From Companilactobacillus kimchii DSM 13961 = JCM 10707 (GTDB taxonomy: Bacteria > Bacillota > Bacilli > Lactobacillales > Lactobacillaceae): a stretch of DNA of 48,613 bases. This document shows, piece after piece, positions 8,201-19,365 of this stretch; positions within the stretch are counted from its first letter, which is position 1; every line of letters starts with the position of its first letter. Below the pieces are notes generated by a model. The model was given only the letters and a program-made list of their open reading frames with translations, was not told the DNA's origin and ran no database searches. The stretch covers positions 1 to 48,613 of the forward strand of contig NZ_AZDH01000008.1 of NCBI RefSeq assembly GCF_001435445.1, written 5' to 3'. Made by a program: the position numbers and the translations under genes.

Positions 8201-9610
8201 ATGGAAAAACGTATTAAAGGTTCATGTACATCAATTTTAGTTGGTAAAAAAGCTTCTATTGACGGTTCAACAATTATTTCTAGAAATGACGATGGTCATG
8301 AAGCACTTGACCCTCAACGCTTTGTTGTAGTTAACCCTGAAGATCAACCTAAGGACTACACCTCAGTTATCAGTAAAGTAAACGTTGCTTTACCTGACAA
8401 TCCTCTACGTTACACTTCAATTCCTAACTCAATTTTGACAAACGGAATCTGGCCTGCTGCCGGAATTAATAGTGAAAATATTGCTATGTCAGCGACCGAA
8501 ACTATTACTACTAATTCACGCGTCTTAGGATTAGATCCATTCGTTGAAAACGGACTTGGTGAAGAAGATCTTGTAACCGTAGTTCTTCCATACATTCACA
8601 GTGCTAAAGACGGTGTTAAACGTCTCGGTGCTCTACTAGAAAAATACGGAACTTACGAACCAAACGGAATTTCTTTTGCTGATAATGAAGAAGTTTGGTG
8701 GTTAGAAACAATCGGTGGGCACCACTGGGCAGCCGTTCGTATCCCTGATGATGCTTATGTCGTTGCACCTAACCGTATGAACATCGACAATTTCGACTTT
8801 GATTCAGTCGACACACTTTGTTCAGATGATTTGAAAGATCTCATCGATCAAAACAATTTGAATCCTGATTTTGACAAATATAACTTAAGACATATCTTAG
8901 GTAGTTCATCAGTCAAAGATACTGTTTATAACAATCCACGTGCTTGGTCTGGACAAAAATTCTTCAGCCCTGATGACACACCAGATGATCCAATGAACCA
9001 AGATCTACCATTCATCTGCCACGCCAACCGCAAGATTTCTATTGAAGATGTAAAATTCGTTTTGAGTTCACATTTTGAAAACACTAAGTATGATGTTTAC
9101 GGATCAGGTACCGAATCCGAAAAGAAACTCTTCAGACCAATCGGTATCAACAGAAACCATGACGTACACATTCTCCAAATCAGAAATAATGTTCCAGCAG
9201 AAATCGCCGGAATCCACTGGTTAGCATATGGTGCAAATACCTTTAATACCGTGGTTCCATTCTATGCCAACGTAGAAGACACCCCAGCACAATACAAAAA
9301 TGCCACAGGCAAATTTGACATGAACAATATGTACTGGTTAAGCTGTACTACTGCCCTATTAGGCGATACAGATTACGATCTATACGTTGATATGAGAAAC
9401 GATTATGAATTAGATGCTATGAGTACATATCGCAAGATCCAAAATGATACCGATAAAGAAGTCGCCAACCAAAGCGATGCTGAAAAGTATCTAGAAGAAG
9501 CCAACAAGAAATTAGCCGACGTAGCCTTTGAAAAACAAACCAAGTTACTCGGAGACATGGTTACAATGGGATCAGAACATATGAAGTTACGTTACAATCT
9601 AAATGATTAG
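8201..9610 (+). CDS. pepD: C69 family dipeptidase
   Basis: A 469-residue N-terminal-nucleophile hydrolase of peptidase family C69 (PepD type), which cleaves a broad range of dipeptides in the cytoplasm of lactic acid bacteria. The nucleophile is probably Cys9 in [14 protein letters not shown], followed by the family block [12 protein letters not shown]. Further conserved blocks are [31 protein letters not shown] and LRHILGSSS. An N-terminal stretch of eight residues would have to be removed to free the cysteine. GGGAG precedes the ATG. The TAG stop is followed directly by AGAGCG, the start of reduced element D1. Confidence 0.93.
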   Translation: MEKRIKGSCTSILVGKKASIDGSTIISRNDDGHEALDPQRFVVVNPEDQPKDYTSVISKVNVALPDNPLRYTSIPNSILTNGIWPAAGINSENIAMSATETITTNSRVLGLDPFVENGLGEEDLVTVVLPYIHSAKDGVKRLGALLEKYGTYEPNGISFADNEEVWWLETIGGHHWAAVRIPDDAYVVAPNRMNIDNFDFDSVDTLCSDDLKDLIDQNNLNPDFDKYNLRHILGSSSVKDTVYNNPRAWSGQKFFSPDDTPDDPMNQDLPFICHANRKISIEDVKFVLSSHFENTKYDVYGSGTESEKKLFRPIGINRNHDVHILQIRNNVPAEIAGIHWLAYGANTFNTVVPFYANVEDTPAQYKNATGKFDMNNMYWLSCTTALLGDTDYDLYVDMRNDYELDAMSTYRKIQNDTDKEVANQSDAEKYLEEANKKLADVAFEKQTKLLGDMVTMGSEHMKLRYNLND

Positions 9611-9672
9611 AGAGCGAAGCAGGCCTGCATAGCTCGTTTCCACTGTTCAGCAAAGAACCATGGTTATTCAGA
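9611..9672 (+). repeat. Stop-codon-linked element, short form D1
   Basis: Directly after the dipeptidase TAG, AGAGCGAAGCAGG is followed by CCTGCATAGCTCG and then a tail (GTTTCCACT, CAAAGAACCATGGTTATT) that matches the distal end of copies A-C. The helix GAGC/GCTC plus GCAGG/CCTGC with a 3x3 internal loop keeps the outer stem of the family. The whole inner part, including the apical hairpin, is missing. It is on the plus strand, in the sense of the gene it follows. Confidence 0.75.
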
Positions 9673-9688
9673 ACAAAACAAAACTATC

Positions 9689-9732
9689 CAAATAAGGACG
9701 GCAACTCAAAATCGAGTTACCGTCCTTATTTA
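9689..9732. terminator. Bidirectional terminator between D1 and D2
   Basis: AAATAAGGACGGCAACTC and GAGTTACCGTCCTTATTT form a nearly perfect stem with A and T runs at both ends. It can serve both the dipeptidase and the convergent membrane-protein gene. Confidence 0.88.
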
Positions 9733-9736
9733 CATT

Positions 9737-9776
9737 AATGCTCAGAAGCTGACCGTGTTTTTTTCCCGCTCTCTTA
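9737..9776 (-). repeat. Stop-codon-linked element, truncated form D2
   Basis: In minus sense, directly after the TAA of the small membrane protein, GAGAGCG and then GGTCAGCTTCTGAG match the first 40 bases of copy C (GGTCAGCCTCTGAG). The similarity stops at the shared terminator. With D1 it gives two opposed element ends around one terminator. Confidence 0.65.
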
Positions 9777-10313
9777 TTCAATCAATTTCAAAGTAACTCT
9801 AGTATCACCATAAACCGGATCCTTAACTGTTTCCTTAGCAACCTTATTATTATCACTCAATTTAAATTTAACCGATGAAATGGTGTCACCATTAGTAAAC
9901 AAAGTTTGAACATCATCGTCTGTAATCGACAACGTGTCACCTTTTCTCGTGTAGTAAAGCCATTGCGTACCGTTAGAAAAGCGATAGTACATTTGATTTT
10001 TTGAAACAATGTGAATACTATAAGGCTTCTTTCCAGTCACACTATACTCATTATCAATGATAGAAGCTGAATTAGTATATATTGAAAGAAATGGTATCCC
10101 AACAAATATTAATGCAGCTACTATAGCTCCGCTGATCTGACTTCCCCTATCCTTTTCAAATTTATCTTTGGCCTGAGCAAGCTCTTCTGCTGTTTTATCT
10201 TTCAATTCTTCCGCTTCTGGATCAAAATTCCAATTTCGATATAAGTTATAAAATGTAACAATTATAAGAGCCAATGAACCCCACCTAATAATCTGTAAAA
10301 TTAAATGCATCAT
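9774..10313 (-). CDS. Unidentified membrane protein with an extracytoplasmic domain
   Basis: A 179-residue protein I cannot assign with confidence. Residues 5-22 are a hydrophobic segment, then comes a charged stretch rich in Glu and Lys (EAEELKDKTAEELAQAKDKFEKD), then a second membrane segment at about 60-80. A C-terminal domain of about 95 residues follows that looks beta-rich (NQMYYRFSNGTQWLYYTRKG). Two membrane crossings would place both ends on the same side, probably outside. GGAGG lies six bases before the first of two ATGs. It is convergent with the dipeptidase. Confidence 0.7.
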   Translation of the reverse strand: MMHLILQIIRWGSLALIIVTFYNLYRNWNFDPEAEELKDKTAEELAQAKDKFEKDRGSQISGAIVAALIFVGIPFLSIYTNSASIIDNEYSVTGKKPYSIHIVSKNQMYYRFSNGTQWLYYTRKGDTLSITDDDVQTLFTNGDTISSVKFKLSDNNKVAKETVKDPVYGDTRVTLKLIE

Positions 10314-10490
10314 ATATTTCCTCCGATTGTTTAATCGCTATCTTTTATTAATTACCCTTCAACATACTTGTTACGTTCACAATGACCAAAAGACAAGTAC
10401 GAATTGAAACATTTTTCGTAATTTAGTATTGATAAAAACAATTTTTCATCGTAAAAAGGAAATAGAGCATTATCTTCATGGAGGAATAAT

Positions 10491-11669
10491 ATGAAACTTT
10501 TACACACTGCCGACTGGCATATTGGTCGGACTTTAAACGGCTACTCATTACTCAATGAACAAAAAGCCGCCTTTCAACAAATCTTAAACATCGCCTTAGA
10601 AGAACACGTCGATGGTATTGTTATTGCCGGTGATATTTATGACCGTGCCATTCCTAATGTTGATGCCGTCACAACTTTGAATGAAATGTTTAAAGAAATC
10701 AATATTGAACACCATCTACCCATTTATGCTATTTCAGGAAATCATGATGGGGCCAAGCGCCTCAATTATGGCCGTGATTGGATGGAATATAACAACTTTC
10801 ATCTCAATACTTTAGTCAGTGAGGCGTTCAATCCAATTGAAACTACCGAGGCTCAAATCTTCATGTTGCCATTCTTTGATCCGATGGATGTTCGAGCTTT
10901 CTACAATCAGCAAGGCGTTCCTGAAGAGGACACGCAAAAAATTCATTCAATCGTTGATGCCATGAATCTTGTTTTAACAGACATGCAAAAGAATTTCGAT
11001 CCTAATAAAAAACACTTACTCATCACTCACTTTGCGGTTACGCCAAACAAAGAAGATAAAATAGAATTAACTAGCGAAACTACTTCAACCGTTGGCGGGC
11101 TTGCCACTTTAACCTCTGATCAATTTCAAATGTTTGATTACGTCATGATGGGCCACATTCACACTCGTTTTGCCTCCCCAAGTGAAACTATCCGTTATTC
11201 TGGCAGTCCTGTGAAATTCAACGTCAAAGAAGCTCGTATTAAAAATAAGGGTAAAGGTGTCGATATTGTTGAAATCAAAGATAATGAAATCACCCATACT
11301 TTCAAAGAAATCAACCCTCAAACTGACTTGATCGTATTAGAAGAGGATTGGGACACTTTAATTGATCCCACTTTCTATCAGCAACAACCAATTGATAGTG
11401 CCTGGTTTGCCATCACCGTAAAAAATTTCGACCGCAGCAAACATATCAACGTCCGTGCCCAACTACAAGAAATCTATGGAACTGTTATTGAGCTTGATTA
11501 CGAGAACGTCTATCAAGATAAACAAGATCAGACTGTGCAAAACATTAGTGAATTAAGTCCTGATGAAACAGTTGATCAATTTTTCCACAGCATAACCGGA
11601 AATGATTTATCTAAAACTCAAAAACAAATTGTGGATAAAATTTTTGTTGATTTAAGAAAGGAGAAATAA
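10491..11669 (+). CDS. sbcD: Exonuclease subunit SbcD
   Basis: A 392-residue Mre11-type nuclease subunit that works with SbcC to open hairpins and trim blocked DNA ends. Metal-binding motifs are present: LLHTADWHIGR (residues 3-13), VIAGDIYDRA, ISGNHDG and later THFAV and VMMGHIHTR. GGAGG precedes the ATG. The stop is two bases before the SbcC start, so the two are translated from one message. Length is normal for Gram-positive SbcD. Confidence 0.95.
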   Translation: MKLLHTADWHIGRTLNGYSLLNEQKAAFQQILNIALEEHVDGIVIAGDIYDRAIPNVDAVTTLNEMFKEINIEHHLPIYAISGNHDGAKRLNYGRDWMEYNNFHLNTLVSEAFNPIETTEAQIFMLPFFDPMDVRAFYNQQGVPEEDTQKIHSIVDAMNLVLTDMQKNFDPNKKHLLITHFAVTPNKEDKIELTSETTSTVGGLATLTSDQFQMFDYVMMGHIHTRFASPSETIRYSGSPVKFNVKEARIKNKGKGVDIVEIKDNEITHTFKEINPQTDLIVLEEDWDTLIDPTFYQQQPIDSAWFAITVKNFDRSKHINVRAQLQEIYGTVIELDYENVYQDKQDQTVQNISELSPDETVDQFFHSITGNDLSKTQKQIVDKIFVDLRKEK

Positions 11670-11671
11670 TT

Positions 11672-14600
11672 TTGAAACCTATTTACTTACAGATGAATTA
11701 TTTCGGACCCCATGAAAACTCCAGTATCGACTTTCGAAAACTAGATGAAGCACCAATTTTTCTTATCGGTGGTGACACTGGTGCTGGTAAATCAACAATT
11801 TTTGATGCCATGACTTTTGCTCTCTTTGGCAGCACCACAACCGACGGACGTGATGCTCGAGAAATGCGCAGTCAATTTGCTCCCAACGATAAGGCAACTG
11901 AAGTGACTTTCTATTTTGAACAAGGAAATAATCTTTATCGTATCGTTCGCCGTCCAGAACAGTGGCTCAAAAGTCAACGTGGTGATAATCTTGTGGATAA
12001 AAAACCAATTGCCAAATTGGCTATTGTGGATAAAGTTGGTGGAACTGAAATTGACAGTATTGCTGCTAAACCCAGTGATGTCGGAACTGCTATCACTGAG
12101 ATTCTCAACCTTTCGGCTGAGCAATTTAAAAAAATTATTCTCTTGCCACAAAATGATTTCTCCAAATTCTTAAAGTCAAAAACTGATGCTAAAGAAGCCA
12201 TCCTTAAAAAAATCTTTGGTACCCAGCTCTACTCTGATTTTGCCAGCAAATTAAAGGAACTCTACTCCACTGATAAAAAGAAAAATGAAACCTTTGCTAC
12301 TGATTTAGCCGCACAGTTGAACTCTGATAATTGGACCAATAAAGAAAAAGAACAGTTAAGTCATGAATCTGATCAACAAAAAGTTGTCGTACTTGAGAGT
12401 TTTGTAAACAAACGTCAAGCCGAATTTAATTCTGTAGAAAAACAAGCTGCTGAACTAAACAAACAAGTTCAAACTGCGGACAAGAATTTTCAAAGTGCCA
12501 AAGATTTAGACAAACAATTTTCCGATTTGGATACCGCTAAACACGATTATCAATTGAATATCGTCAACAAAGAATCTGAAATTTCTACTCAACAACAACA
12601 CGTCTCAGAATTACAATGGGCAGATGGTTTGAAAAATACTTTACGTGACCTCGATAGTAAAAATGAAGAGTTAAAAAAGATCAATGATAGAAGTCAAAAA
12701 TTAACTGTCCAAATGAAACTCTCTCAAAAAGACTATCAATCAGCTACAACTAAGAATGAGGAATTAACTGCTCAAAAAGCCGATTTTGATCAAAAGGAAA
12801 AACAAAGTAAGAAGTTAGCAATTCTGATTCCTGACATTGAACGTGTTGAAAGAATCCGCAAGGAAATTGCCAAACAGGCGCCTGAATTGTCAGCTTTACA
12901 AGATAATTTATCTGAACAAAATGAAGAACTTCAAAAAATCACCTCACAAATTGATGCTAAAAAAGAATCTTTAATCGATAGCGACAAGCTTCAAACGCAA
13001 AAGGATACCTTAACACGTGAAAAAGATGATTTTGTCGAAACCCTCACTCCCCTTGAAAATCAACAGCTTAGCAATCAAAAAGATGTAAAACGTCTCCAAA
13101 CTCATTTAGATGAATTAAAATCGCAATTACAGTCGAAAACAGAAAATCTTCAACAAGCTCAAGCTGATTTTCAAGAGAAAAAAGGTCATCGTCAGGCGCT
13201 AATGATTGCTCAGCTTCAAAAAGAACTAGTCGACGGAGAACCTTGTGTTGTCTGTGGTTCCACTGATCATTCTCATATGGTTAAGACGATTGACGCCGAT
13301 GAAACCGAATTAAAAGCTTCAATGGAACAAGTTGATAAATCACAAAATCAATTTGCTTCAGCTCAAAAAGAAGTTGAAACAGTTAATAACAATATTTCCG
13401 AGACAACCGCTGAATTAAATGCAGCCCAGGATAGTCTTAAAATCGCTACCCAAAAATTGAATGAGACTTATTTGGAATTAACCGAAAAATCTGAATTAAC
13501 CTTTGCTAATGAATTCAATCTGTCTGCTTCAAAATCAATTTTTGAAAAAGAGATTGCCTCTCTTACTGGACAATTAGCTATTGCCAACAAACTAACTGCC
13601 GAAATTGAAAAATTAACTAAAGACAGTCAAAAAATTGCTGACGAACAAAATGAATTTAAGCTTGATTTAGCTACCAAAAAATCAGCCTTAGAGGCCAACC
13701 AAAAAGATCTCAAACAAACTCTTGCTAAACTTGGTAATGAAAAACGCTCTAGTCAGGAAATCACTCAAGAAATTAAAACCTTAGATGCAGCCGTTAAGGA
13801 CTATCAAGAACAAGTTACTGAAACACGAAAAGTGGCTCAAGATAGTCAGATTAAGTATTCCAACAATAAAACACAGTTAGAAGATGTGGAAAAACAGGCT
13901 GCTGAACAAAAGATTGCTATTGAAAAATTACAAGAGAATATCGATTCAGTTTTAAGTGACTCTGATACCAAGACTAATGACATCAAAGTATTACGTATTT
14001 GGATTGACGAAATAAATGATGGCGTGCTTTCCGACTTACAGATCAAAATTTCTAACTACAAACAAGAAAAAACTCGTTTGGAAAAACGTATTGATGAATT
14101 ATCTACTGCATTAACCGACAAAGAAAAACCTGATTTAGAAACACTTCAAACAGTCTTAAACAATTTACAAACTCAAAAGGATGAATTGATTTCTCAAGTT
14201 GCCAATGCTAAACGAACTTTCCAAGATGCTGAAAAGAACTTAAAACGTATCAAAGATATCATTGCGCAACAAGGTGACTTTGCGAAGAAGTTCAGTCAAT
14301 TATCCGATCTCTATAATATTGTGAATGGTCAAGGTAACAATGACAGTAAATTGAAGTTAGAAACTTATGTTGTGCAAAACTATCTACAGAAGGTTCTCAA
14401 TTACGCTAATGATCACTTTATCAACTTGCTTTCTAACAATCGTTATACTTTTGAATTGTCAGATGATCCTAGCGACAAAATGCGTGATCACGGCCTGGAT
14501 ATCAATATCTTTGATAATGAAACTGGTAAATCTCGTTCATCAGATACTTTATCCGGTGGTGAAACCTTTATTGCCGCCTTGTCTATCGCCCTTTCACTTA

Positions 14601-14842
14601 GTGAAGTCGTTCAATCATCTTCTAATGGAGTTCAAATTGATGCTTTATTTGTTGATGAAGGATTCGGCTCACTTGATGATGAAACCCTTGAAAAATCTAT
14701 GACTGCTTTGGAAACTATCGGTCAAAATCGTATGGTCGGTGTTATCAGTCATATTGAATCTATGAAACAAACTATTGGTCAACAGGTTTTAATTAAGAAA
14801 CTTGGCGATGGTCGTAGTAAGGTTGAAATTGTTAATAAGTAA
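11672..14842 (+). CDS. sbcC: Exonuclease subunit SbcC
   Basis: A 1056-residue Rad50-like ATPase. The start is a TTG with AAAGGAG upstream inside the end of sbcD. The Walker A motif GGDTGAGKST is near residues 34-43. Long coiled coils rich in Gln, Lys and Glu cover about 190-500 and 560-880. The zinc-hook CxxC is visible as PCVVCG, with the cysteines at residues 525 and 528. The ABC signature LSGGETF and Walker B ALFVDEGFGSLD are near the C-terminus. With SbcD it forms the SbcCD end-processing complex. A terminator follows at once. Confidence 0.95.
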   Translation: MKPIYLQMNYFGPHENSSIDFRKLDEAPIFLIGGDTGAGKSTIFDAMTFALFGSTTTDGRDAREMRSQFAPNDKATEVTFYFEQGNNLYRIVRRPEQWLKSQRGDNLVDKKPIAKLAIVDKVGGTEIDSIAAKPSDVGTAITEILNLSAEQFKKIILLPQNDFSKFLKSKTDAKEAILKKIFGTQLYSDFASKLKELYSTDKKKNETFATDLAAQLNSDNWTNKEKEQLSHESDQQKVVVLESFVNKRQAEFNSVEKQAAELNKQVQTADKNFQSAKDLDKQFSDLDTAKHDYQLNIVNKESEISTQQQHVSELQWADGLKNTLRDLDSKNEELKKINDRSQKLTVQMKLSQKDYQSATTKNEELTAQKADFDQKEKQSKKLAILIPDIERVERIRKEIAKQAPELSALQDNLSEQNEELQKITSQIDAKKESLIDSDKLQTQKDTLTREKDDFVETLTPLENQQLSNQKDVKRLQTHLDELKSQLQSKTENLQQAQADFQEKKGHRQALMIAQLQKELVDGEPCVVCGSTDHSHMVKTIDADETELKASMEQVDKSQNQFASAQKEVETVNNNISETTAELNAAQDSLKIATQKLNETYLELTEKSELTFANEFNLSASKSIFEKEIASLTGQLAIANKLTAEIEKLTKDSQKIADEQNEFKLDLATKKSALEANQKDLKQTLAKLGNEKRSSQEITQEIKTLDAAVKDYQEQVTETRKVAQDSQIKYSNNKTQLEDVEKQAAEQKIAIEKLQENIDSVLSDSDTKTNDIKVLRIWIDEINDGVLSDLQIKISNYKQEKTRLEKRIDELSTALTDKEKPDLETLQTVLNNLQTQKDELISQVANAKRTFQDAEKNLKRIKDIIAQQGDFAKKFSQLSDLYNIVNGQGNNDSKLKLETYVVQNYLQKVLNYANDHFINLLSNNRYTFELSDDPSDKMRDHGLDINIFDNETGKSRSSDTLSGGETFIAALSIALSLSEVVQSSSNGVQIDALFVDEGFGSLDDETLEKSMTALETIGQNRMVGVISHIESMKQTIGQQVLIKKLGDGRSKVEIVNK

Positions 14843-14847
14843 CGTAA

Positions 14848-14883
14848 AAAAGCCGCCCATTTCTGGATGGCTTTTTATTTTTG
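14848..14883. terminator. Terminator after sbcC
   Basis: AAAAAGCC...CCAT and GATGG...CTTTTT form a stem followed by T-rich sequence. A-rich bases on the other side may let it also act on the minus-strand carB transcript. Confidence 0.7.
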
Positions 14884-14927
14884 GGGAGAATTATTTTGAG
14901 GATTTTTTTGGATAGCCCTTTGTTTCT

Positions 14928-15083
14928 AAATAACCATTGTTCTTTGCAATATAGTAGAAACGAGTTACGTAGGCCAGATTCCTGTGGTTTGCTACAGAAC
15001 TGAAATCATCCGCAAGTTCAGCAGCTAATTCCAGTTCTTAGGCAAATCCTCAGAGGCTGACCGCCCCTGCTTCGCTCTCTTTA
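14928..15083 (-). repeat. Stop-codon-linked structured element, full copy C
   Basis: In minus sense it begins right at the carB TAA (TAA then AGAGAGCG). The apical hairpin at 14996-15038 keeps 18 stem positions and a 7-nt loop; in the minus transcript 17 of 18 positions pair, three of them as G-U. The flanking GTGGTTTGCTAC and TAGGCAAATCCTC blocks are identical or nearly so to copies A and B. The outer helix is weaker than in A and B. The distal tail AACCATTGTTCTTTGC is well conserved. Confidence 0.85.
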
Positions 15084-18000
15084 TAATGCATTAACGCCGA
15101 TAAACCTTTTCTCCAACACTCTTAAAATAGCATCGGCTGTATCTAATGATGTGTAAAGTGGTACTGAATTCAAGACGGCATTTTGTCTGATGATATATCC
15201 GTCTGATGTATGTGTTCGTTTGTCTCCGATTGTGTTGATCAATAATTGTACTTTGTTGTGTGTGATGTCATAAATAATATCTTTATCTGACTCACCTACT
15301 TTTGGTACGGCCTTGGCTCTGACACCTAATTTATTGAAGTAATCGGCAGTCCCTTGGGTTGCTAACACTTGGAAGCCTACTTCTTCAAATCTTCTTGCTA
15401 AGGTAGATGCTTCTTTTTTGTCTGTATCATTAACAGTAATCAGAACATTTCCAGCATCTTTGATATGTTGATTAGTTGCTTCAAAGGCTTTATATAAGGC
15501 TTCAGTATAATCAATTCCTGATCCCATGACTTCACCAGTTGATTTCATCTCTGGTCCTAAGGCACTATCAACATCGTTTAATTTATTGAAGGAGAATGTT
15601 GGTGCTTTAACATGGATCAATCTTGATTCTGGTGCTAGTCCTGGTTCTAATCCTAGAGTATTAAAGTTAGCTCCTAAGATTAATTTAGTAGCAATCCTTG
15701 CCATTTGAATTCCGGTAACTTTACTTAGGAATGGAACTGTTCGGCTGGCACGTGGATTTACTTCAATTACGTAGGCTTGATTATCGTGAATAACAAATTG
15801 AATATTCATGATTCCGACACAGTGTAATTCTTTTGCTAAACGTTTAGCGTATTCAACAATCTGATCTTGTACCGAATCAGGAATATTTTGTGGAGGATAA
15901 ACGGCCATCGAATCTCCTGAATGAACTCCGGAACGTTCGATATGTTCGATGATACCTGGTAACAAGACGTTCTCGCCATCACTTAGAGCATCAATTTCAC
16001 ATTCACGTCCTGTTAAGTAACTATCAATTAAAACTGGATGATTATTTGATACATGAACGGCTTCTTTCATATATTTATTCAATTCAGCATCCGATTTGAT
16101 AATCTCCATTGCTCGTCCACCTAGAACATAACTTGGGCGAATCAAGACAGGATATCCAATTTTTTGAGCAATTTTTAATGCACCTTCTGGTGAAGTAGCT
16201 GTACCACCAATTGGTTGAGGAATCTCTAGTTTCTTAATAATTTGATCAAATAAATCACGATCTTCAGCACGGTTGATATCTTCAACTTGTGTACCTAGAA
16301 TCTTGATACCATTTTCTTTCAAAGGCTCGGCTAAGTTAACTGAAGTTTGACCACCAAATTGAACGATAGCACCAATTGGTTTTTCCAAATCACAGACATT
16401 CAAAACATCTTCCAAAGTTAGTGGTTCAAAATATAATTTATCGGCAATTGAATAGTCGGTTGAAACTGTTTCAGGATTATTGTTAATAACGATTGCTTTA
16501 TAACCCATTTGTTGAACCGCATTGACACAGTGAACCGTTGAATAGTCGAATTCAATCCCTTGTCCAATTCGGATAGGACCTGAACCTAAGATTAAAACTG
16601 ACTTATCAGACATCTTTTCTGATTCATTTTCAGTTTCATAAGTACTGTAGAAGTATGGTGTTTCAGCTTCGAATTCGCCGGCACAGGTATCAACAGTTTT
16701 ATAAGTTGGTAAAATTCCACTTTGAATTCTGAAGGTACGAATAATATCTTCTGACAAACCATTCAGACGGGCAATTGTCTTATCCGAGTAGCCTAGACGT
16801 TTAGCATCGGTTACAATCTCCTTGGTCAATGATCCATTCGTCAATTCTTTTTCGAAGTTGATGATATTTTTCATTTTGGCTAAGAAGAAGGGATTGATAG
16901 CTGTTAATTGATTGATTCTTTCATAAGAAACATCCCGACGTAATAATTCAGCTAGATAAAATAGTCGATCATCCTTAGGTGTTTGGACATATGTTTCCAA
17001 ATCTTCAGTAGACTTATCTTTGAGTGAATCCATGATTAAATCATGTTGATCAATTTCCAAAGAACGAACGGCTTTTTGAAGAGCTTCTTCAAAGTTACGT
17101 CCCAAGGCCATTACTTCACCAGTAGCTTTCATCTGTGTACCAATTGTGCGATCAGCTTTGGAAAACTTATCAAATGGCCAACGTGGAATCTTGCAGACAA
17201 CATAATCCAAAGCTGGCTCGAATTGTGCAAAAGTTTTTCCAGTAATTGGATTAGTGATTTCATCTAATGTTAATCCGACAGCAATTTTAGCGGCAATCTT
17301 AGCAATTGAGTAACCAGTTGCTTTTGAAGCCAAAGCTGAAGAACGGCTGACACGTGGATTTACTTCGATGATGTAATAGTTACTTGTCTTAGTATCGATA
17401 GCTAGTTGAACGTTACAACCACCTTCAATTTTTAGTGCACGAATAATTTTTAGCGAAACATCACGTAATTTTTGAACTTCAGTATCTGAAAGAGTCTGAA
17501 TCGGTGAAACAACGATGGAATCTCCAGTATGAATTCCGACCGGATCAACATTTTCCATATGACAGACAGCTAAAGCATTGTCTGCACTATCACGCATTAC
17601 TTCGAATTCAATTTCCTTGAAGCCAGCAATACTTTGCTCAATTAAACATTCAGTTGATGGTGAAACTTTCAAACCACGTTCAACGATCTCCTTTAATTCA
17701 ACATCGTCATGCGCAACACCACCACCAGTTCCACCCATTGTGAAAGCTGGTCTGATAATTACAGGAAAACCAATTTGGTCAGTGAACTCTTTGGCATCTT
17801 GGTAGGTATAGGCTGTCTTTGAAGCAGGAATTGGTTCATGTAACTTCTGCATTAATCTTTTGAATTCTTCGCGATCTTCAGCTTCGTTAATAGTATTTAA
17901 TTTAGTTCCAATAATTTCGATATTTAATTGATCAAGGATTCCTGATTCTTGCAATTGAACAGCCATATTCAACCCAGTTTGACCACCTAATGTTGGTAGA

Positions 18001-18257
18001 ATAGCATCTGGGTGCTCCTTAACTAAAACTTTTTCCACAAATTCCAAAGTGATTGGTTCGATGTAAACTTTATCAGCGATATGTTTGTCGGTCATGATCG
18101 TAGCTGGATTGGAATTGATCAAAACAACTTCATAACCCTCTTCTTTAAGAGCTAAACAAGCTTGAGTTCCTGAATAATCAAATTCGGCAGCCTGTCCAAT
18201 AATAATTGGACCAGAACCGATGATCATAATTTTTTTAAGGTCTGTTCTTTTTGGCAT
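15081..18257 (-). CDS. carB: Carbamoyl-phosphate synthase large subunit
   Basis: A 1058-residue protein with the usual duplicated architecture: two ATP-grasp halves (about 1-400 and 550-930), an oligomerisation region between them, and a C-terminal allosteric domain from about 930. Recognisable motifs include [31 protein letters not shown] and, in the second half, [16 protein letters not shown] and [13 protein letters not shown]. It makes carbamoyl phosphate from bicarbonate, glutamine-derived ammonia and two ATP, feeding pyrimidines and arginine. It follows carA by 18 bp in one operon. The PyrR leader upstream ties it to pyrimidine supply. Confidence 0.97.
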   Translation of the reverse strand: MPKRTDLKKIMIIGSGPIIIGQAAEFDYSGTQACLALKEEGYEVVLINSNPATIMTDKHIADKVYIEPITLEFVEKVLVKEHPDAILPTLGGQTGLNMAVQLQESGILDQLNIEIIGTKLNTINEAEDREEFKRLMQKLHEPIPASKTAYTYQDAKEFTDQIGFPVIIRPAFTMGGTGGGVAHDDVELKEIVERGLKVSPSTECLIEQSIAGFKEIEFEVMRDSADNALAVCHMENVDPVGIHTGDSIVVSPIQTLSDTEVQKLRDVSLKIIRALKIEGGCNVQLAIDTKTSNYYIIEVNPRVSRSSALASKATGYSIAKIAAKIAVGLTLDEITNPITGKTFAQFEPALDYVVCKIPRWPFDKFSKADRTIGTQMKATGEVMALGRNFEEALQKAVRSLEIDQHDLIMDSLKDKSTEDLETYVQTPKDDRLFYLAELLRRDVSYERINQLTAINPFFLAKMKNIINFEKELTNGSLTKEIVTDAKRLGYSDKTIARLNGLSEDIIRTFRIQSGILPTYKTVDTCAGEFEAETPYFYSTYETENESEKMSDKSVLILGSGPIRIGQGIEFDYSTVHCVNAVQQMGYKAIVINNNPETVSTDYSIADKLYFEPLTLEDVLNVCDLEKPIGAIVQFGGQTSVNLAEPLKENGIKILGTQVEDINRAEDRDLFDQIIKKLEIPQPIGGTATSPEGALKIAQKIGYPVLIRPSYVLGGRAMEIIKSDAELNKYMKEAVHVSNNHPVLIDSYLTGRECEIDALSDGENVLLPGIIEHIERSGVHSGDSMAVYPPQNIPDSVQDQIVEYAKRLAKELHCVGIMNIQFVIHDNQAYVIEVNPRASRTVPFLSKVTGIQMARIATKLILGANFNTLGLEPGLAPESRLIHVKAPTFSFNKLNDVDSALGPEMKSTGEVMGSGIDYTEALYKAFEATNQHIKDAGNVLITVNDTDKKEASTLARRFEEVGFQVLATQGTADYFNKLGVRAKAVPKVGESDKDIIYDITHNKVQLLINTIGDKRTHTSDGYIIRQNAVLNSVPLYTSLDTADAILRVLEKRFIGVNAL

Positions 18258-18275
18258 AATTAATTTTTCCTCCAG

Positions 18276-19334
18276 CTATTTGTTTAGTCTTTCCAAGAAT
18301 TTATCAAAAATAAAGTCAGCGTCATGTGGTCCCGGCATTGCATCCGGATGAAATTGAACTGAGAAAGCATTGTATTTAGTATGTTCAACACCTTCAACTG
18401 TTTGGTCATTCAATTCAACTTGGGTCACTTTCAAATCTGTATTAGCGATGGATTCCGGATCAACCGCATAACCATGATTTTGTGAAGTGAAATAAATTTT
18501 GCCTGTTTCCAAATTTTTAACTGGATGATTGAAACCACGATGTCCAAATTTCATCTTAAAAGTTTTCGCACCATTGGCTAGACATAAAAGTTGATGTCCC
18601 ATACAGATACCGAAGACTGGATACTTCTTCTCTAGTTCCACGATGTTACCCAAAATATCAGTGTGATCAACCGGATCTCCAGGTCCATTACTCAAAAGAA
18701 TCCCATCGGGTTTTAAGTTTTCGATATCCGCAACTGAAGTATTACCTGGCACAACGGTTACTTTAACGTCGCGTCTTTGTAATTCATCGACAATACTTTG
18801 TTTGTAGCCGTAATCTAACATCACGACATGCTTACCTTTGCCCGCAAATACCTGTGAAGTTTCAGTAATACTCTTATTCAATTGGTCTCTATCCAATTGC
18901 CAGTCTGCAATTTGGTCAATTAATCCTGAATTCAAATTGTCGACGATAGCTGCCTTTAGAGCTCCAGCTTTCCTAATTTTCAAAGTAATGGCACGTGTAT
19001 CAATCCCTTGGATTCCGGGAATATTCTCTTCTTTCAGGAATTGGTCGATAGTCATCTCACTTTGGTAATTACCAACAACTTCCGCAATTTCACGAGCTAA
19101 AACACCTTTGATGTATGACTTAGGTGACTCGTTAAACTTTTTAGAAATTCCGTAATTACCAATCATTGGTGTACAAAAATTAATAATCTGTCCGTTGTAA
19201 GATTGGTCAGTGATAGCTTCCTGATATCCACTCATACCGGTTGTGAAAACTAACTCACCAATCGTTTCAACATCACCACCGAAAGCCTTACCTTCAAAAT
19301 ATGTACCATCTTCAAAAACTAGATATCTTTTCAT
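18276..19334 (-). CDS. carA: Carbamoyl-phosphate synthase small subunit
   Basis: The start is the ATG at 19334 (352 residues): GGAG lies six bases upstream, and the in-frame TTG at 19346 overlaps that site. The N-terminal CPSase domain begins KRYLVFEDGTYFEGKAFG. The C-terminal class I glutamine amidotransferase domain carries the nucleophile Cys in FGICMGHQLL and the His and Glu of the triad in VQFHPDA. It releases ammonia from glutamine and channels it to CarB. It is the first gene of the operon and lies behind two tandem PyrR attenuators. Confidence 0.97.
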   Translation of the reverse strand: MKRYLVFEDGTYFEGKAFGGDVETIGELVFTTGMSGYQEAITDQSYNGQIINFCTPMIGNYGISKKFNESPKSYIKGVLAREIAEVVGNYQSEMTIDQFLKEENIPGIQGIDTRAITLKIRKAGALKAAIVDNLNSGLIDQIADWQLDRDQLNKSITETSQVFAGKGKHVVMLDYGYKQSIVDELQRRDVKVTVVPGNTSVADIENLKPDGILLSNGPGDPVDHTDILGNIVELEKKYPVFGICMGHQLLCLANGAKTFKMKFGHRGFNHPVKNLETGKIYFTSQNHGYAVDPESIANTDLKVTQVELNDQTVEGVEHTKYNAFSVQFHPDAMPGPHDADFIFDKFLERLNK

Positions 19335-19365
19335 AATATTCTCCAAACTTTCACAATATTTGAGA

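Noticed and set aside
14367-14702. 111-residue plus-strand frame inside sbcC
   Set aside because: It overlaps the conserved ATPase end of SbcC in another frame and shows no independent start signal.
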